NCBI RefSeq assembly: GCF_016863175.1
Contig: NZ_BOOJ01000032.1
Location: 247,938 to 311,937 of the forward strand
DNA length: 64,000 bases
Direction of reading: 5' to 3'
Origin: Paraplanobispora siamensis
Lineage (GTDB): Bacteria > Actinomycetota > Actinomycetes > Streptosporangiales > Streptosporangiaceae
Positions 1-9,078 of this stretch are shown piece after piece (position 1 is the first letter of the stretch; every line of letters begins with the position of its first letter). Made by a program: the position numbers and the translations under genes. The notes under the pieces were generated by a model. That model worked only from the letters and a program-made list of their open reading frames with translations. It had not been told where the DNA came from and made no database searches.

Positions 1-2
1 TG

Positions 3-305
3 CTCCACGATCCGGTCGGCGGCTCACCGCTGGATCCGTCAGGCACCGGCCTGGTGGGGCGGGCGGCCCTCGAGCGGTTCTGGGAGCTCACCGTCGCCCC
101 CAACGACGTCCGGTTCGACGTCGCCGCCGTGCATCCCGCAGGCGACGAGGCCGCGGTCGTGGCCTCGGTGACGATCCGTTCCCCCCACGGCGCACAGGCC
201 TCCTACGACGGCGTCTTCGTCTACCGGGTCGGCGACGACGGGCGGATCGTCGCGGTGCGCGCCTACTGGGATCTGCAGCGGGTGCTGTCCGGGCTCGGTT
301 TCTGA
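3..305 (+). CDS. SnoaL/NTF2-like protein, 5'-truncated by window edge
   Basis: The frame is open from base 3 and reads LHDPVGG...DPSGTG...ALERFWE, which matches the N-terminal part of SnoaL / ketosteroid-isomerase-like cone folds; the true start lies before the window. The C-terminal half (GVFVYRVGDDGRIVAVRAYWDL) is the usual last beta strands of this fold. About 100 residues are visible, close to a whole domain, so only a short N-terminus is missing. Family members are small enzymes or ligand-binding proteins; the substrate cannot be read from sequence. It ends 136 bases before the next gene on the same strand. The family call is fairly secure, the function unknown. Confidence 0.7.
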   Translation, partial: LHDPVGGSPLDPSGTGLVGRAALERFWELTVAPNDVRFDVAAVHPAGDEAAVVASVTIRSPHGAQASYDGVFVYRVGDDGRIVAVRAYWDLQRVLSGLGF

Positions 306-441
306 GTCCCGCCGCCGGACGGGTCACCGCTCCGGCCGCGCCAAGCGCGCGGTGCTCAGTTTTCACGGCGCCGACCGTCATATCGGTATGAGGCCCGGCG
401 GTCGGCGCCGGCGAGCGATATCGACGACAGGGAGCGGTCGC

Positions 442-1062
442 ATGATGTCAGGCAGATCAGATGGCACGGGGGACGCGGTACCCGAAGCGCACGCGCCGGA
501 GGGCGGCCGGCCGTACGACGTCACCGCCGATCGGTACCGCAGGCTGGCCGCGGCCTTCACCGCGAAGCTGGAAGGCGTGGGCGCGGACAAGTGGGGCGAT
601 CCGACGCCGTGTACCGACTGGTCGGTGGGTGAACTCGTGGGGCACGTGGTGGCGATGCACGAGGTCCACCTGTTCCAGGTGAACCGCCGGCCGCTCGCCC
701 GCCCGGACGTCGAGCGGGATCCGCTCGGCGCCTTCGCGGTGATCCGGGATCAGGTACAGGCCGACCTCGACGACAGGGGGCGGGCGGAGGAGACGTACAC
801 CGGCCGGTTCGGCCGGTGGACCTTCGCCGAGGGCATCGATCGATCGATATGCACCGAGCTCGTCGTCCACGGATGGGACCTGGCCCGCGCCACCGGTCAG
901 GACGATCGGATCGACCCGGTGGAGATCCGGCGGGTCCGGGCCTCGCTCATGATCGTCGGGGATGACGTCGTGCGGGGCATGATGGCGGGCCCCGAGGCGG
1001 AGGTCGGCCCGGATGCCGACGAGCAGGCACGTCTGCTGGCCTACCTCGGGCGGCGGCGGTGA
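442..1062 (+). CDS. TIGR03086-like metal-binding protein (mycothiol-dependent maleylpyruvate isomerase fold)
   Basis: A 206-aa protein of the DinB/maleylpyruvate-isomerase N-terminal superfamily. Visible marks are PTPCTDWSVGELVGHVVAMHEVH near residues 55-75 (family histidines HVV..H) and a later ELVVHGWDLARATGQ motif supplying another metal-ligand histidine, both typical of the TIGR03086 group. Family members bind a divalent metal and many use mycothiol as cofactor; a specific reaction cannot be named. The ATG at 442 is chosen over an upstream in-frame ATG at 352 because GGGAGCGG lies just before it (ATG at 445 is an alternative). Its stop overlaps the next gene (GTGA), so it is translationally coupled to a drug-exporter and an ECF sigma gene. 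Confidence 0.75.
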   Translation: MMSGRSDGTGDAVPEAHAPEGGRPYDVTADRYRRLAAAFTAKLEGVGADKWGDPTPCTDWSVGELVGHVVAMHEVHLFQVNRRPLARPDVERDPLGAFAVIRDQVQADLDDRGRAEETYTGRFGRWTFAEGIDRSICTELVVHGWDLARATGQDDRIDPVEIRRVRASLMIVGDDVVRGMMAGPEAEVGPDADEQARLLAYLGRRR

Positions 1063-2663
1063 CCGGGTCCGACGCGCCGGCCGTCGCGCCGCCGGCACCG
1101 GATCGCCCGCGCAGGGCCACCGCGCGGGAGTGGATCGGCCTGGCCGTGCTGTGCCTGCCGACCATGCTCGCGGCGGTCGACGTCAACATAACGTTCCTGG
1201 CGTTGCCGCACCTGAGCGCGGACCTCGGCGCGAGCGGCACCCAGCAGCTCTGGATATCGGACGTCTACGGCTTCCTCATCGCCGGCCTGCTGATCACGGC
1301 GGGCAACCTCGGCGACCGGATCGGGCGGCGGACGGTGTTGCTCGGCGGTGCGGCGCTGTTCCTCGTCGCGTCGATCGCGGCGGCGTACGCTGTCTCGCCG
1401 GGCATGCTGATAGGCGCACGGGCGGTGCTCGGCATCGCGGGTGCCACCCTGGTCCCGTCGGTCCTGGCGCTGCTGCGCGAGATGTTCGAGGACCCGAGGC
1501 AGATGGGCGCGGCCATGGGCGTGTGGGGCACCTCGCTGATGGCCGGCATGGTGCTCGGCCCGGTGCTCGGCGGCCTGCTGCTCAGGTGGTTCTGGTGGGG
1601 ATCGATCTTCCTCATGGCGGTGCCGGTCATGGCCCTGTTGCTGCTGACAGCGCCGTTTCTGGTACCGGATTCCCGCGACCCGGCCGCGCGGAGGCTGGAC
1701 CTCCTCAGCGTGGCGCTCTCGGTGGCGGCGGTGCTGCCGTTCATATACGGGCTCAAGACCCTGGCGCGCAGCGGCTGGGAGATGACGCCGGTGGCGGCGT
1801 CGGTCGCCGGTCTTCTGTTCGGAGTGATGTTCGTCCTGCGGCAGCGTCGCGTCGCCAACCCGCTGCTGGACCTCGGCCTGTTCGGCGACCGGGCGCTGTC
1901 GGCCACGCTGGTGCTCGCGCTGCTCATCGCGTTCGTGATGGGCGGGGTCGGCCTGATGGGAACGCTGTACCTGCAACTGGTCGCCGGCCTCTCGCCGTTC
2001 GAGACCGGACTGTGGCTGCTGCTGCCGTCGGTGGTCATGATCATCGTTGGGAACGCGGCGCCCGCGCTCGCGCGCAAGGTGCGCCCCGCGTACATCCTCA
2101 CGGCCGGGTCGATCATCGCCGCGGCCGGCATGGTCGTGCTCACCCGGGTGCCCGACGCTTCCGGTCTCGCGGTACTGCTCACCGGGATCACGGTCGTGTA
2201 CGTCGGCGGCGCGGCGGTCGGCCCGATGGCGCCGTTCCTGGTGATGTCGTCGGCGCCGCCGCGGAAGGCGGGTGCCGCCGGCTCGCTGGCGTCGACCGCC
2301 GGCGAACTGGGTGTCGCGCTCGGCGTGGCGATCCTCGGCGTCATCGGTGCCGCCGCCTACCGGAGCCGGGTCGACGTCCCCGACGGTGTGCCGCCGGAGG
2401 CCGCGGCCGCGGCCCAGGACAGCATCGCCGGTGCGGTCGCGGCCGTGCCGGCGCTGCCCGCCGATGCCGGTACCGCGTTGCTGACCTCGGCGCGGGTGGC
2501 GTTCACCGACGGACTGCATATCATCGCGGTCGTGTCGGTCGTCATCTTCCTGGCGCTCGCGGCGGTCGCGCGGATCGGCCTCGGGCACCTGCCCTCCCTC
2601 GGCGACATGCCGATGCCGGGCATGCCGGCGGAGTCCGACCAGACGGTGGGGGAACGCCGGTGA
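1059..2663 (+). CDS. DHA2 (EmrB/QacA) family MFS drug exporter
   Basis: A 534-aa membrane protein with about 14 predicted transmembrane segments, the length and topology of proton-driven DHA2 multidrug antiporters. MFS motif A is seen as GNLGDRIGRRTVL between TM2 and TM3 and motif C as GMVLGPVLGGLL in TM5, the antiporter signature. D in AAVDVNITFLALP of TM1 is also typical. The GTG start overlaps the upstream stop, and the downstream sigma-factor start overlaps this stop (GTGA), so the three genes form one translationally coupled operon. The cargo is unknown; the partnership with a mycothiol-type enzyme and a stress sigma factor suggests export of toxic or conjugated compounds (inference). 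Confidence 0.9.
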   Translation: MTGSDAPAVAPPAPDRPRRATAREWIGLAVLCLPTMLAAVDVNITFLALPHLSADLGASGTQQLWISDVYGFLIAGLLITAGNLGDRIGRRTVLLGGAALFLVASIAAAYAVSPGMLIGARAVLGIAGATLVPSVLALLREMFEDPRQMGAAMGVWGTSLMAGMVLGPVLGGLLLRWFWWGSIFLMAVPVMALLLLTAPFLVPDSRDPAARRLDLLSVALSVAAVLPFIYGLKTLARSGWEMTPVAASVAGLLFGVMFVLRQRRVANPLLDLGLFGDRALSATLVLALLIAFVMGGVGLMGTLYLQLVAGLSPFETGLWLLLPSVVMIIVGNAAPALARKVRPAYILTAGSIIAAAGMVVLTRVPDASGLAVLLTGITVVYVGGAAVGPMAPFLVMSSAPPRKAGAAGSLASTAGELGVALGVAILGVIGAAAYRSRVDVPDGVPPEAAAAAQDSIAGAVAAVPALPADAGTALLTSARVAFTDGLHIIAVVSVVIFLALAAVARIGLGHLPSLGDMPMPGMPAESDQTVGERR

Positions 2664-3688
2664 GCCCGGTGCAGGTGCTCGACGAGCCCACGTTCAGCGC
2701 TCTGGTGCAGGCGCACCGGCACGAGCTGCGGGTGCACTGCTACCGGATGGTCGGGTCGTTCTCCGACTCCGAGGACCTGGTGCAGGAGGCCCTGCTGCGG
2801 GCCTGGCGCAAGCGGGACACCTTCCAGGGAAGGTCGACCGCGCGGGCCTGGCTCTACCGCATCACGACCAACGTGTGCCTCGACTTCCTCGACGGCGTCC
2901 AGCGCCGGCCGCGTGCCGAGGGCGTGGCCGGTGTGCCGGCGACCGGATCGGCGGGGCGGTCACCGGATCTGACCCCCTGGCTCGAGCCGTACCCGGACCT
3001 GCTGCTCGACCGGGCCGCGCCGCACACCGCCGAGCCCGACGCCGCGGTCATCGAGAAGGAGACGATCGAGCTGGCGTTCCTGATCGCCATCCAGCATCTG
3101 CCGCCGAAGCAACGGGCCGTGCTCATCGTGCGCGACATCCTGGGCTGGCCGGCCGCGGACGCCGCGAACATGCTCGGCCTCAGCGTCGCGTCGGTCAACA
3201 GCGCGCTGCCCCGGGCCCGCGCCGCCCTGCGCTCCCACCTCCCGCCACGGCGGCTGGAGTGGGCGCCCGCCGCGGATCCGACGGAGGCCGAACGCACGCT
3301 CATGCAGCGCTACCTGGTGCTGCTGGAGCGGGCCGACACCGGCGCCATGGCGGAACTGCTCCACGAGGACATCCGCGTGACCATGCCGATGCCGCAGCCG
3401 TGCGAGTCCGGCACGCGGGAGACGCTGTGGGTCGGGCGTGAGGCGTTCGCCGCGGCGCTCGCCGAGATCCTGGACCCGGCCGCGCCGGGCTACATGGGAC
3501 ATTGGCGCCGGCTGCCGACCCGGGCCAACCGGCAGCCGGCGGTCGCGCACTATCTCCGCCGGCCGGGTGACACGCTGTACCGGGCACAGGTGCTGGAGGT
3601 GCTGTGGGTGGCCGAGGGCCGGATCGTGGAGATCACCTCGTTCGCTCCCGACCTGCTCCCCGCATTCGGCCTCCCCACCACCTGCTGA
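2660..3688 (+). CDS. ECF sigma factor, SigG-like with C-terminal SnoaL-like domain
   Basis: A 342-aa sigma-70 family factor. Region 2 is at about residues 8-75 (YRMVGSFSDSEDLVQEALLRAW) and region 4 at about 130-190 (LPPKQRAVLIVRDILGWPAADAANMLGLS with a helix-turn-helix). A linker with PWLEPYPDLLLD, characteristic of the SigG/TIGR02960-type ECF group, lies between them. Residues about 210-342 form a SnoaL-like extension, which in related ECF factors modulates activity in place of a separate anti-sigma factor. The GTG start overlaps the exporter stop. No anti-sigma gene is adjacent, consistent with this class. The operon is probably autoregulated, but its promoter motif was not recognised. Confidence 0.88.
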   Translation: MSPVQVLDEPTFSALVQAHRHELRVHCYRMVGSFSDSEDLVQEALLRAWRKRDTFQGRSTARAWLYRITTNVCLDFLDGVQRRPRAEGVAGVPATGSAGRSPDLTPWLEPYPDLLLDRAAPHTAEPDAAVIEKETIELAFLIAIQHLPPKQRAVLIVRDILGWPAADAANMLGLSVASVNSALPRARAALRSHLPPRRLEWAPAADPTEAERTLMQRYLVLLERADTGAMAELLHEDIRVTMPMPQPCESGTRETLWVGREAFAAALAEILDPAAPGYMGHWRRLPTRANRQPAVAHYLRRPGDTLYRAQVLEVLWVAEGRIVEITSFAPDLLPAFGLPTTC

Positions 3689-3739
3689 ACCCCGCCCCCA
3701 CCCGGGGTGGCGGCGAGGTGGGCCCGCGCCGGGCCGCCC

Positions 3740-3754
3740 GCACGGGACCCGTGC
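3740..3754. terminator. Short GC hairpin between convergent genes
   Basis: GCACGGGACCCGTGC is self-complementary around a central A and lies in the 70-base gap between the convergent sigma-factor and AAA-kinase genes. There is no T tract, as is common for high-GC actinobacterial terminators. A bidirectional terminator is likely but not certain. Confidence 0.4.
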
Positions 3755-3758
3755 CGGG

Positions 3759-4223
3759 TCACTCCCCGCCGGGCCGTACCTCGAACGCGCCCCCGCCCGC
3801 GGTGCGGACGACGAAGATCGCATCGAAGCCGTCGGTCAGGTGGGGGCGGCGCAGGCGTTTGAGGGTGGCGAAGACGCCGACCTCGGGCACCCGGGCCCGG
3901 CCCTGCCTGGCGGCGTTGCGCTCCAGGCAGACGGGCACGTCGGGCGGGAACCAGTAGCCGGTCACCCGCGCCCCGTACTCCCCGGCCAGCTCGACGAGCG
4001 GCCGCCACTCCTCGGCAGAGGGGTTGGTGTTGTCCACCGCGACGTCGCGCCCCTCCTCCAGCGCCGCACGGATCAGCCCGAGCTGCCGGAGCTGGGGCCG
4101 CCGCGCGTCGGGGAAGTCGTCCTTGCTCACGTGGACGTGGGTTCCGGCGAGCACCCTGCGGTAGAAGGTCGTCTTGCCCGACCCCTGCAACCCCACCAGG
4201 ATCGCCACCTCCGGCTCGCTCAT
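3759..4223 (-). CDS. P-loop AAA/polynucleotide-kinase-like ATPase
   Basis: A 154-aa protein with an N-terminal Walker A, GLQGSGKTT at about residues 10-18, and a compact kinase-like core: VSKDDFPDA, then VAVDNTNPS (the strand-2 D-N-T motif of the polynucleotide kinase/zeta-toxin-like P-loop group), and a basic lid segment with several arginines. Such small ATPases phosphorylate nucleic-acid ends or small molecules; the substrate is unknown. The ATG at 4223 follows GGGAGG with almost no spacing, so a slightly different start is possible. It runs convergently with the sigma factor and divergently from the SARP/NB-ARC gene. No partner antitoxin was seen. Confidence 0.7.
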   Translation of the reverse strand: MSEPEVAILVGLQGSGKTTFYRRVLAGTHVHVSKDDFPDARRPQLRQLGLIRAALEEGRDVAVDNTNPSAEEWRPLVELAGEYGARVTGYWFPPDVPVCLERNAARQGRARVPEVGVFATLKRLRRPHLTDGFDAIFVVRTAGGGAFEVRPGGE

Positions 4224-4362
4224 CCTCCCATTCCAGCAGGTCGCCCGACGGCGGTGTCCGAGCCACCGCCGGTGGCGACCGGAGTGCGGCCCCGACACCT
4301 GATCGCGGCGCGCGGTCGGCCGCGGCGGCCGCCGCCGTCCACTCGGCAGGCGATACGCCGCT

Positions 4363-4373
4363 GTCTGACAGAC
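4363..4373. promoter_or_regulatory. Palindrome GTCTG-A-CAGAC upstream of SARP regulator
   Basis: A perfect 11-bp inverted repeat ends nine bases before the GTG of the SARP/NB-ARC gene, inside the 158-base divergent spacer. Its position suggests an operator, possibly autoregulatory. No convincing -35/-10 pair was recognised. Confidence 0.3.
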
Positions 4374-4381
4374 TTCTGGCC

Positions 4382-7300
4382 GTGGCGAATGGGATCGAGC
4401 CGGGCGGTGACGGCCGGCGGGTGCACGTCGGGATCCTCGGCCCCCTGGCGCTGGACACCGCTACCGGCCCGGCGCGCGTCGGGGGCGCGCGGCTGCGGGC
4501 GTTGCTGGCCCGGCTGGCGCTGGACCCCGGGCGTGCCGTACGGCCGGAGACCTTGGCCGAGGCGCTGTGGGAGGAGGCGGCACCGGCCGGTCACCTGCAC
4601 GCGCTGCAATCGCTGGTGTCCCGGTTGCGGCGCGTCCTGGGCGACCCCGGGCTGCTCACCTCGGGCCCGGCCGGATACCGGCTGGCCGTCGAGCCGGACG
4701 CGGTCGACGCCCTCCGGTTCGAGCGGCTGGTCCGCGCGGGCCGGCGCTCGCACGCGCAGTCCCGGCCCGCCGAGGCCGCCGCCACCCTGCGCGAGGCCCT
4801 GAGCCTGTGGCGCGGCCCCGCCCTGGCCGACGTGCGCGAGGCGCCGTTCGCCGCCGCCGAGGCCGAACGGCTCGAACGGGTCCGGCTGGCCGCCCTGGAG
4901 GACCGGATCGAAGCCGAACTCGTGCTGGGCGGAGACCTCGATCTGGTCGCCGAGCTGGAGTCGCTGACCGCCGCGCATCCGCTGCGCGAACGGCTGCACG
5001 CCCAGCTGATCCGGGCCCTGGCGCGCGACGGCCGCGGCGCCGAGGCGCTGGCCGCCTACCAGCGGATCCGCGGCCTGCTGGCCGACAGCTTCGGCAGTGA
5101 TCCCGGACCGCAGCTGCAGGAGGCCCACCTGGCGGTGTTGCGCGGTGAGCTCCCCGAGCCGCGCCGGTCCCGCCGGTCCCACGGCAATCTGGACATCCCG
5201 CTGACCAGCTTCGTGGGCCGCGACGACGACGTCCGCCGGGTGGCCGAGCTGCTCGATCGAACCCGGCTGGTCACCCTGGTCGGTCCCGGAGGGTCGGGCA
5301 AAACCCGGCTGGCCGGCACCGTCGGCCGGCGGCTCACGCCGTCCGGCGGGGTGTGGTTCGTCCCCTTGGCCCCGGCCGGCGCGGAGGACGTGCCCCGCGT
5401 GGTGCTCGACCTGTTGCGGACGCGAGGGAAGGACGCCCCGTCGCGGCCTGTCACCCCGGACGCGATCCTGGACCACCTGGCCGAGACCCTCGCGGACGAC
5501 GACCTGGTGCTGGTGCTGGACAACTGCGAGCACGTGATCGAGGCCGCCGCGGCACTCGCCGGGACCCTGCTCGGCCGGTGCCCGGGGCTGCGGGTGCTGG
5601 CCACCAGCCGGGAAGCCCTGCGGATCGACGGTGAGACCCTGCATCCGGTGCTCCCGCTGGAGCTGCCCGAACCGGGGTCGACGGCCGAGCGGGCCCGCGC
5701 CTGCGCGGCGGTCCGGCTGTTCTGCGACCGGGCCGCCGCGGTGCGGCCGGGCTTCACCGCGCAGGACGGCGCGCTGGCGGCGGCGGTGGAGATCTGCCGC
5801 CGCCTGGACGGCCTGCCGCTGGCGATCGAGCTGGCCGCGGCACGGGTGCGCGCCCTGCCGGTCGAGGCGGTCGCGGCGCGGCTGGACGACCGGTTCCGGC
5901 TGCTCACCGAGGGCAGCCGCACCGCATTGCCTCGGCACCGGACCTTGCGCGCCGCGGTGGCCTGGAGCTGGGACCTGCTCGACACCGACGAGCGAGTGCT
6001 GCTGGAACGGCTGTCGGTCGTGCCCGGCGCCTTCACCGAGGACGCGGCGGAGGCGATCGGTCTGTCGGGCGAGGTCCGGGAGCTGCTGGCGGCGCTGGCC
6101 GACAAGTCCCTGCTGCACCCGGTGGAGCCCGCCGACCCGCTCGAGCCGCGCTATCGCATGCTGGAGACCATCCGGGAGTACGGCCTCGGGCAACTGGCCC
6201 CAAGCGGGGAGGCCGAAGCCGCACGCGGACGGCACGCTGAGTTCTTCCTGCGGCTGGCCGAGACCGCCGACCCCTACCTGCGCACCTCCGATCAGCTGCG
6301 CTGGCTGGCCCGCCTGTCCGCGGAACGCGACAACCTGTCGGCCGCGATCCGCTGGGCGGTCGAGTCCGGCGACGCCGACCTGGCGGTCCGCTTCGGCGTC
6401 GCGTTGTGCTGGTTCTGGTTCCTGCGCGACCACCCGCCGGAGTCGCTGGACCTGCTCGGCAGGATCCTCCAGGTCCGCGGCCCGGCCGAGCCGCAGGCAC
6501 GCGCGCTGGTGGTCGCCGCCCACGCCCTCGCCACCACCGAGGCCATCAGCCGGCCCGAGGAGGCGAGAGCGGCTTTCGACCGGATCGGGAAGGCGCTGGA
6601 GTCCCTGCCCCCCGACGCCCACCCCATTGCGCAGATGGCCCGTCTGGCGCTCACCATAGGTTCGGGAGGTGATCGAAGCGCGCCGGAGGCGCTCGGCCCT
6701 CCGGATGAGCCGGCGGATCCGTGGAGCCGGTCGCTGGCTCTGCTGGTGCGCGGCGTGCTGGCCATGAACACCGGGCACGCCGTCGAGGCGACGGGCCTGC
6801 TGTCGCGCGCGCTGACCGGTTTCGAGGAGCTCGGCGAGCGGTGGGGTCTGGCGATCACCCTGAGCAGCCTGCATTCGGCGGTACAGCGGGCCGGCGAACC
6901 GGCCGGTGCGCCCGCGCTGGCCGAGCGGGCCACCGGCTACTTCCGGGAACTCGGCATGCCCGAGCACACGATGGAGAACGAGGTGGCGGCCGCGCTGCAC
7001 CGGGCGCACGCCGGTGACGTGGACGGCGGGCGGCGGCAGCTCGCGGACCTGCTCGACCAGGCCGGGCGGACCGGGTCGGCGGAGTCGCAGGCCCAAGTGC
7101 GTCTGGGCCTGGCGAGACTGGAGTGGCGGGCCGAACGGCCGGGGGCGGCCCGCGAGCACGCCCGCGCCGGATTGGCCCAGGCTCCACCGGACCGGTCGAC
7201 TCCGCACCTGACCGCGCTGCTGCTGGGCGTGCTCGCCCAGGCGGACCTCGCGGAAGGTCTCCCGGACCGGGCGATGAGGCGGCTCGACCACCCGGCGGTG

Positions 7301-7612
7301 CACCTGACGCTGAGCTGGCATACCCCGGTCGCGGCCTCGATCGCGGTCGTTGTCGCCGGCATCGAGTCGGGCCGCGACCGGCCGGAGCGGGCCGGACGGC
7401 TGCTCGGGGCCGCCACCGTGCTGCGGGGCAGCGACGACCCCGGCGACGCCGAGGTGCGGACGACCGCGCAGCGGGTCACCGTCGCCCTGGGCGCCGCCGG
7501 GTTCGCGGCCGCACATGCCGCGGGTACGGCGATGTCACGGGCCGAGGCCGAAGACCTGGTGTCTTCGATCATCGCCGCGCCCGGGGCCGGCCGTACCGCT
7601 CAGCCGGCCTGA
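4382..7612 (+). CDS. SARP/AfsR-type regulator: BTAD + NB-ARC ATPase + TPR-like C-terminus
   Basis: A 1076-aa regulator. Residues about 10-100 are the winged-helix DNA-binding domain (VGILGPLALDT... RLRALLARLALDPGRAV), followed by the bacterial transcriptional activation domain to about 260. A STAND/NB-ARC ATPase follows: Walker A GPGGSGKT near residue 300, Walker B VLVLDNCEHV near 380, an arginine-sensor strand LATSREALR and CRRLDGLPLAIELAAARVRALP. The last 400 residues are alpha-helical repeats (TPR-like) for signal binding. Such proteins activate secondary-metabolite or stress genes in the ATP-bound state. No biosynthetic cluster is adjacent, so its targets may be remote. The GTG start has no strong ribosome site. 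A fragment of another SARP-like gene occurs at 56.1 kb. Confidence 0.9.
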   Translation: MANGIEPGGDGRRVHVGILGPLALDTATGPARVGGARLRALLARLALDPGRAVRPETLAEALWEEAAPAGHLHALQSLVSRLRRVLGDPGLLTSGPAGYRLAVEPDAVDALRFERLVRAGRRSHAQSRPAEAAATLREALSLWRGPALADVREAPFAAAEAERLERVRLAALEDRIEAELVLGGDLDLVAELESLTAAHPLRERLHAQLIRALARDGRGAEALAAYQRIRGLLADSFGSDPGPQLQEAHLAVLRGELPEPRRSRRSHGNLDIPLTSFVGRDDDVRRVAELLDRTRLVTLVGPGGSGKTRLAGTVGRRLTPSGGVWFVPLAPAGAEDVPRVVLDLLRTRGKDAPSRPVTPDAILDHLAETLADDDLVLVLDNCEHVIEAAAALAGTLLGRCPGLRVLATSREALRIDGETLHPVLPLELPEPGSTAERARACAAVRLFCDRAAAVRPGFTAQDGALAAAVEICRRLDGLPLAIELAAARVRALPVEAVAARLDDRFRLLTEGSRTALPRHRTLRAAVAWSWDLLDTDERVLLERLSVVPGAFTEDAAEAIGLSGEVRELLAALADKSLLHPVEPADPLEPRYRMLETIREYGLGQLAPSGEAEAARGRHAEFFLRLAETADPYLRTSDQLRWLARLSAERDNLSAAIRWAVESGDADLAVRFGVALCWFWFLRDHPPESLDLLGRILQVRGPAEPQARALVVAAHALATTEAISRPEEARAAFDRIGKALESLPPDAHPIAQMARLALTIGSGGDRSAPEALGPPDEPADPWSRSLALLVRGVLAMNTGHAVEATGLLSRALTGFEELGERWGLAITLSSLHSAVQRAGEPAGAPALAERATGYFRELGMPEHTMENEVAAALHRAHAGDVDGGRRQLADLLDQAGRTGSAESQAQVRLGLARLEWRAERPGAAREHARAGLAQAPPDRSTPHLTALLLGVLAQADLAEGLPDRAMRRLDHPAVHLTLSWHTPVAASIAVVVAGIESGRDRPERAGRLLGAATVLRGSDDPGDAEVRTTAQRVTVALGAAGFAAAHAAGTAMSRAEAEDLVSSIIAAPGAGRTAQPA

Positions 7613-7660
7613 GCCGCGCCCCGGGCCCGGCCGTGCCGGTCAGCCGGCGTGAGCCGCGGG
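7581..7660. repeat. 40-bp tandem duplication spanning two convergent stop codons
   Basis: Bases 7581-7620 and 7621-7660 match at 34 of 40 positions with no gap. The first copy carries the last codons and TGA of the SARP/NB-ARC gene; the second carries the last codons and stop of the opposite-strand serine hydrolase. The core CAGCCGGCsTGAGCCGCG is common to both. One gene end has therefore been copied onto the other, or both were built from one duplication. Confidence 0.8.
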
Positions 7661-8926
7661 TTTGCCGAACATGGTGCAGATCACGGCGCTCTGCAGCGCC
7701 GCGGCGGCCTTGGCGATCTTCGGGTCGCTTCCGAACTCCGACCACAGCTCCGTCGAGATGAGGACGGTCGCCGTACGGCCGCCGGTGCGGTCGGTGACGT
7801 TGGTGGAGAGGTAGCCGGGGATGCCGCCGTCGTGACCCCAGAACGTGCCGCACGGGGTGGTCCCGGTCTGGATGCCCAGCCCGGAGCCGGGCCCGTCCGG
7901 CCGCCCCGGGTCCACCGGCACGGTGGTGCGCATCTGCGCCAGCTGAGCGGCGGGCAGCAGCCTGCCGGACATCAGCGCGGTGTGGAAGCGGGACCAGTCC
8001 CGCGCGGTGGACACCACCGCCCCGGCCGCCCCGCCCCACCCGGGGTCGTTGCCGGAGACGTCCACGTGACCGTGACGCCGCGTCCCGGCCACGTGCCTGA
8101 ACCCGGCCGGCACACCCGGTGGCATGTGGGCGGCGTCCGGTTCGTAGCCGCGGGCGTGCGGACCGCGCCAGGTGGGGCCGGTGGCGTAGTAGGTGTGCCT
8201 GAGGCCGAGCGGCCGGGCGATCCGGTCCCGGACCAGATCGTCCAGGCCCGCCCCGGTGACCCGCTCCAGGACGGCGCCGATCGCGGCGTAGTTGGTGTTG
8301 CTGTAGGACCATTTCGTGCCCGGCGCGAACAGCGGATCGTGCTTCGCCCCCACGGCGAGCAGCTTCGCCGAGGTCCACCGCCGCCGATCCCTGCCGAGGA
8401 TCGACGGCCGGAGCGCGGCGTCCTCGGTGTAGTCGAACAGGCCGCTGGTGTGGTTCAGCAGCATGCGCAACGTGATCGCCTTGCCGCCCGGCACCTTGCC
8501 CGGCAGCCACTTCTCCACCGGGTCGGTCAGGGCGAGCCTGCCCTCGGCGACCAGTTGCAGCACGATCGTGGCCATCATGGTCTTGGTGTTGGACCCCATC
8601 CGGAACTCGTCCCCCGCCCTGAGCAGGTGATCCCGTCTGCTCCAGGGGGCCTGTTCGGCGATCTCGACCGGCCGGCCGCGGCCGTCGTCCACCCGCACGA
8701 TCACGCCGGGCGCCCCGGCGGCCACCAGCTTCCGCGCCAGCTGCCGCAGTTGGGCGCGCTGCGCCTCGGCGCCGCTCCAGGCCGCGGACGGCGTGGCCGC
8801 GGCGGCAGCCGGGAACGCCGCGGCCACGGACAGGCTCACGGCCAGGCTCACGGCCGCCGGAGCCGTGACCGCACGCAGCCGGCGCGGCCGCATCGTACGA
8901 TCCGACGGAAAAAGACGTTGGGACAT
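7640..8926 (-). CDS. Secreted serine hydrolase, DD-peptidase/class C beta-lactamase fold
   Basis: A 428-aa protein of the beta-lactamase/D-Ala-D-Ala carboxypeptidase (R61-like) superfamily. A signal peptide is visible at residues about 10-45 (RPRRLRAV then an Ala/Val core ending AAAAA). The SxxK nucleophile motif is S112-N-T-K115, the YxN motif is in KWSYSNTNY, and the KTG-equivalent box is GHDGG. The ATG at 8926 is set by GGAGG nine bases upstream. The protein should act outside the membrane on peptidoglycan stem peptides, esters or peptides; an annotation as beta-lactamase would be over-specific. It is convergent with the SARP gene, sharing a tandem duplication at the stops. Confidence 0.88.
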   Translation of the reverse strand: MSQRLFPSDRTMRPRRLRAVTAPAAVSLAVSLSVAAAFPAAAAATPSAAWSGAEAQRAQLRQLARKLVAAGAPGVIVRVDDGRGRPVEIAEQAPWSRRDHLLRAGDEFRMGSNTKTMMATIVLQLVAEGRLALTDPVEKWLPGKVPGGKAITLRMLLNHTSGLFDYTEDAALRPSILGRDRRRWTSAKLLAVGAKHDPLFAPGTKWSYSNTNYAAIGAVLERVTGAGLDDLVRDRIARPLGLRHTYYATGPTWRGPHARGYEPDAAHMPPGVPAGFRHVAGTRRHGHVDVSGNDPGWGGAAGAVVSTARDWSRFHTALMSGRLLPAAQLAQMRTTVPVDPGRPDGPGSGLGIQTGTTPCGTFWGHDGGIPGYLSTNVTDRTGGRTATVLISTELWSEFGSDPKIAKAAAALQSAVICTMFGKPAAHAG

Positions 8927-9078
8927 CGACCCGTTCCTCCAGGTATAGGTGACGCGGACGAACCCACCCTCCGATCCGTCGCTCACAAAGCGCTCCCAGC
9001 ACGCTGTCAGCCTCTTCACCGCGACGCCGCCACGAGGTGCGTGCCGCTTGGGGGTGCCGCGGCCTCGGCAAGCCCGAG

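Noticed and set aside
4220..7516. 1098-codon open frame on the minus strand
   Set aside because: It is the antisense shadow of the SARP/NB-ARC gene, with a low-complexity Gln/Arg/Gly translation and no domain; the plus strand has clear motifs.
7640..8926. True class C beta-lactamase
   Set aside because: SxxK and YxN motifs are shared by DD-peptidases, esterases and lactamases; nothing here is specific for a resistance enzyme.
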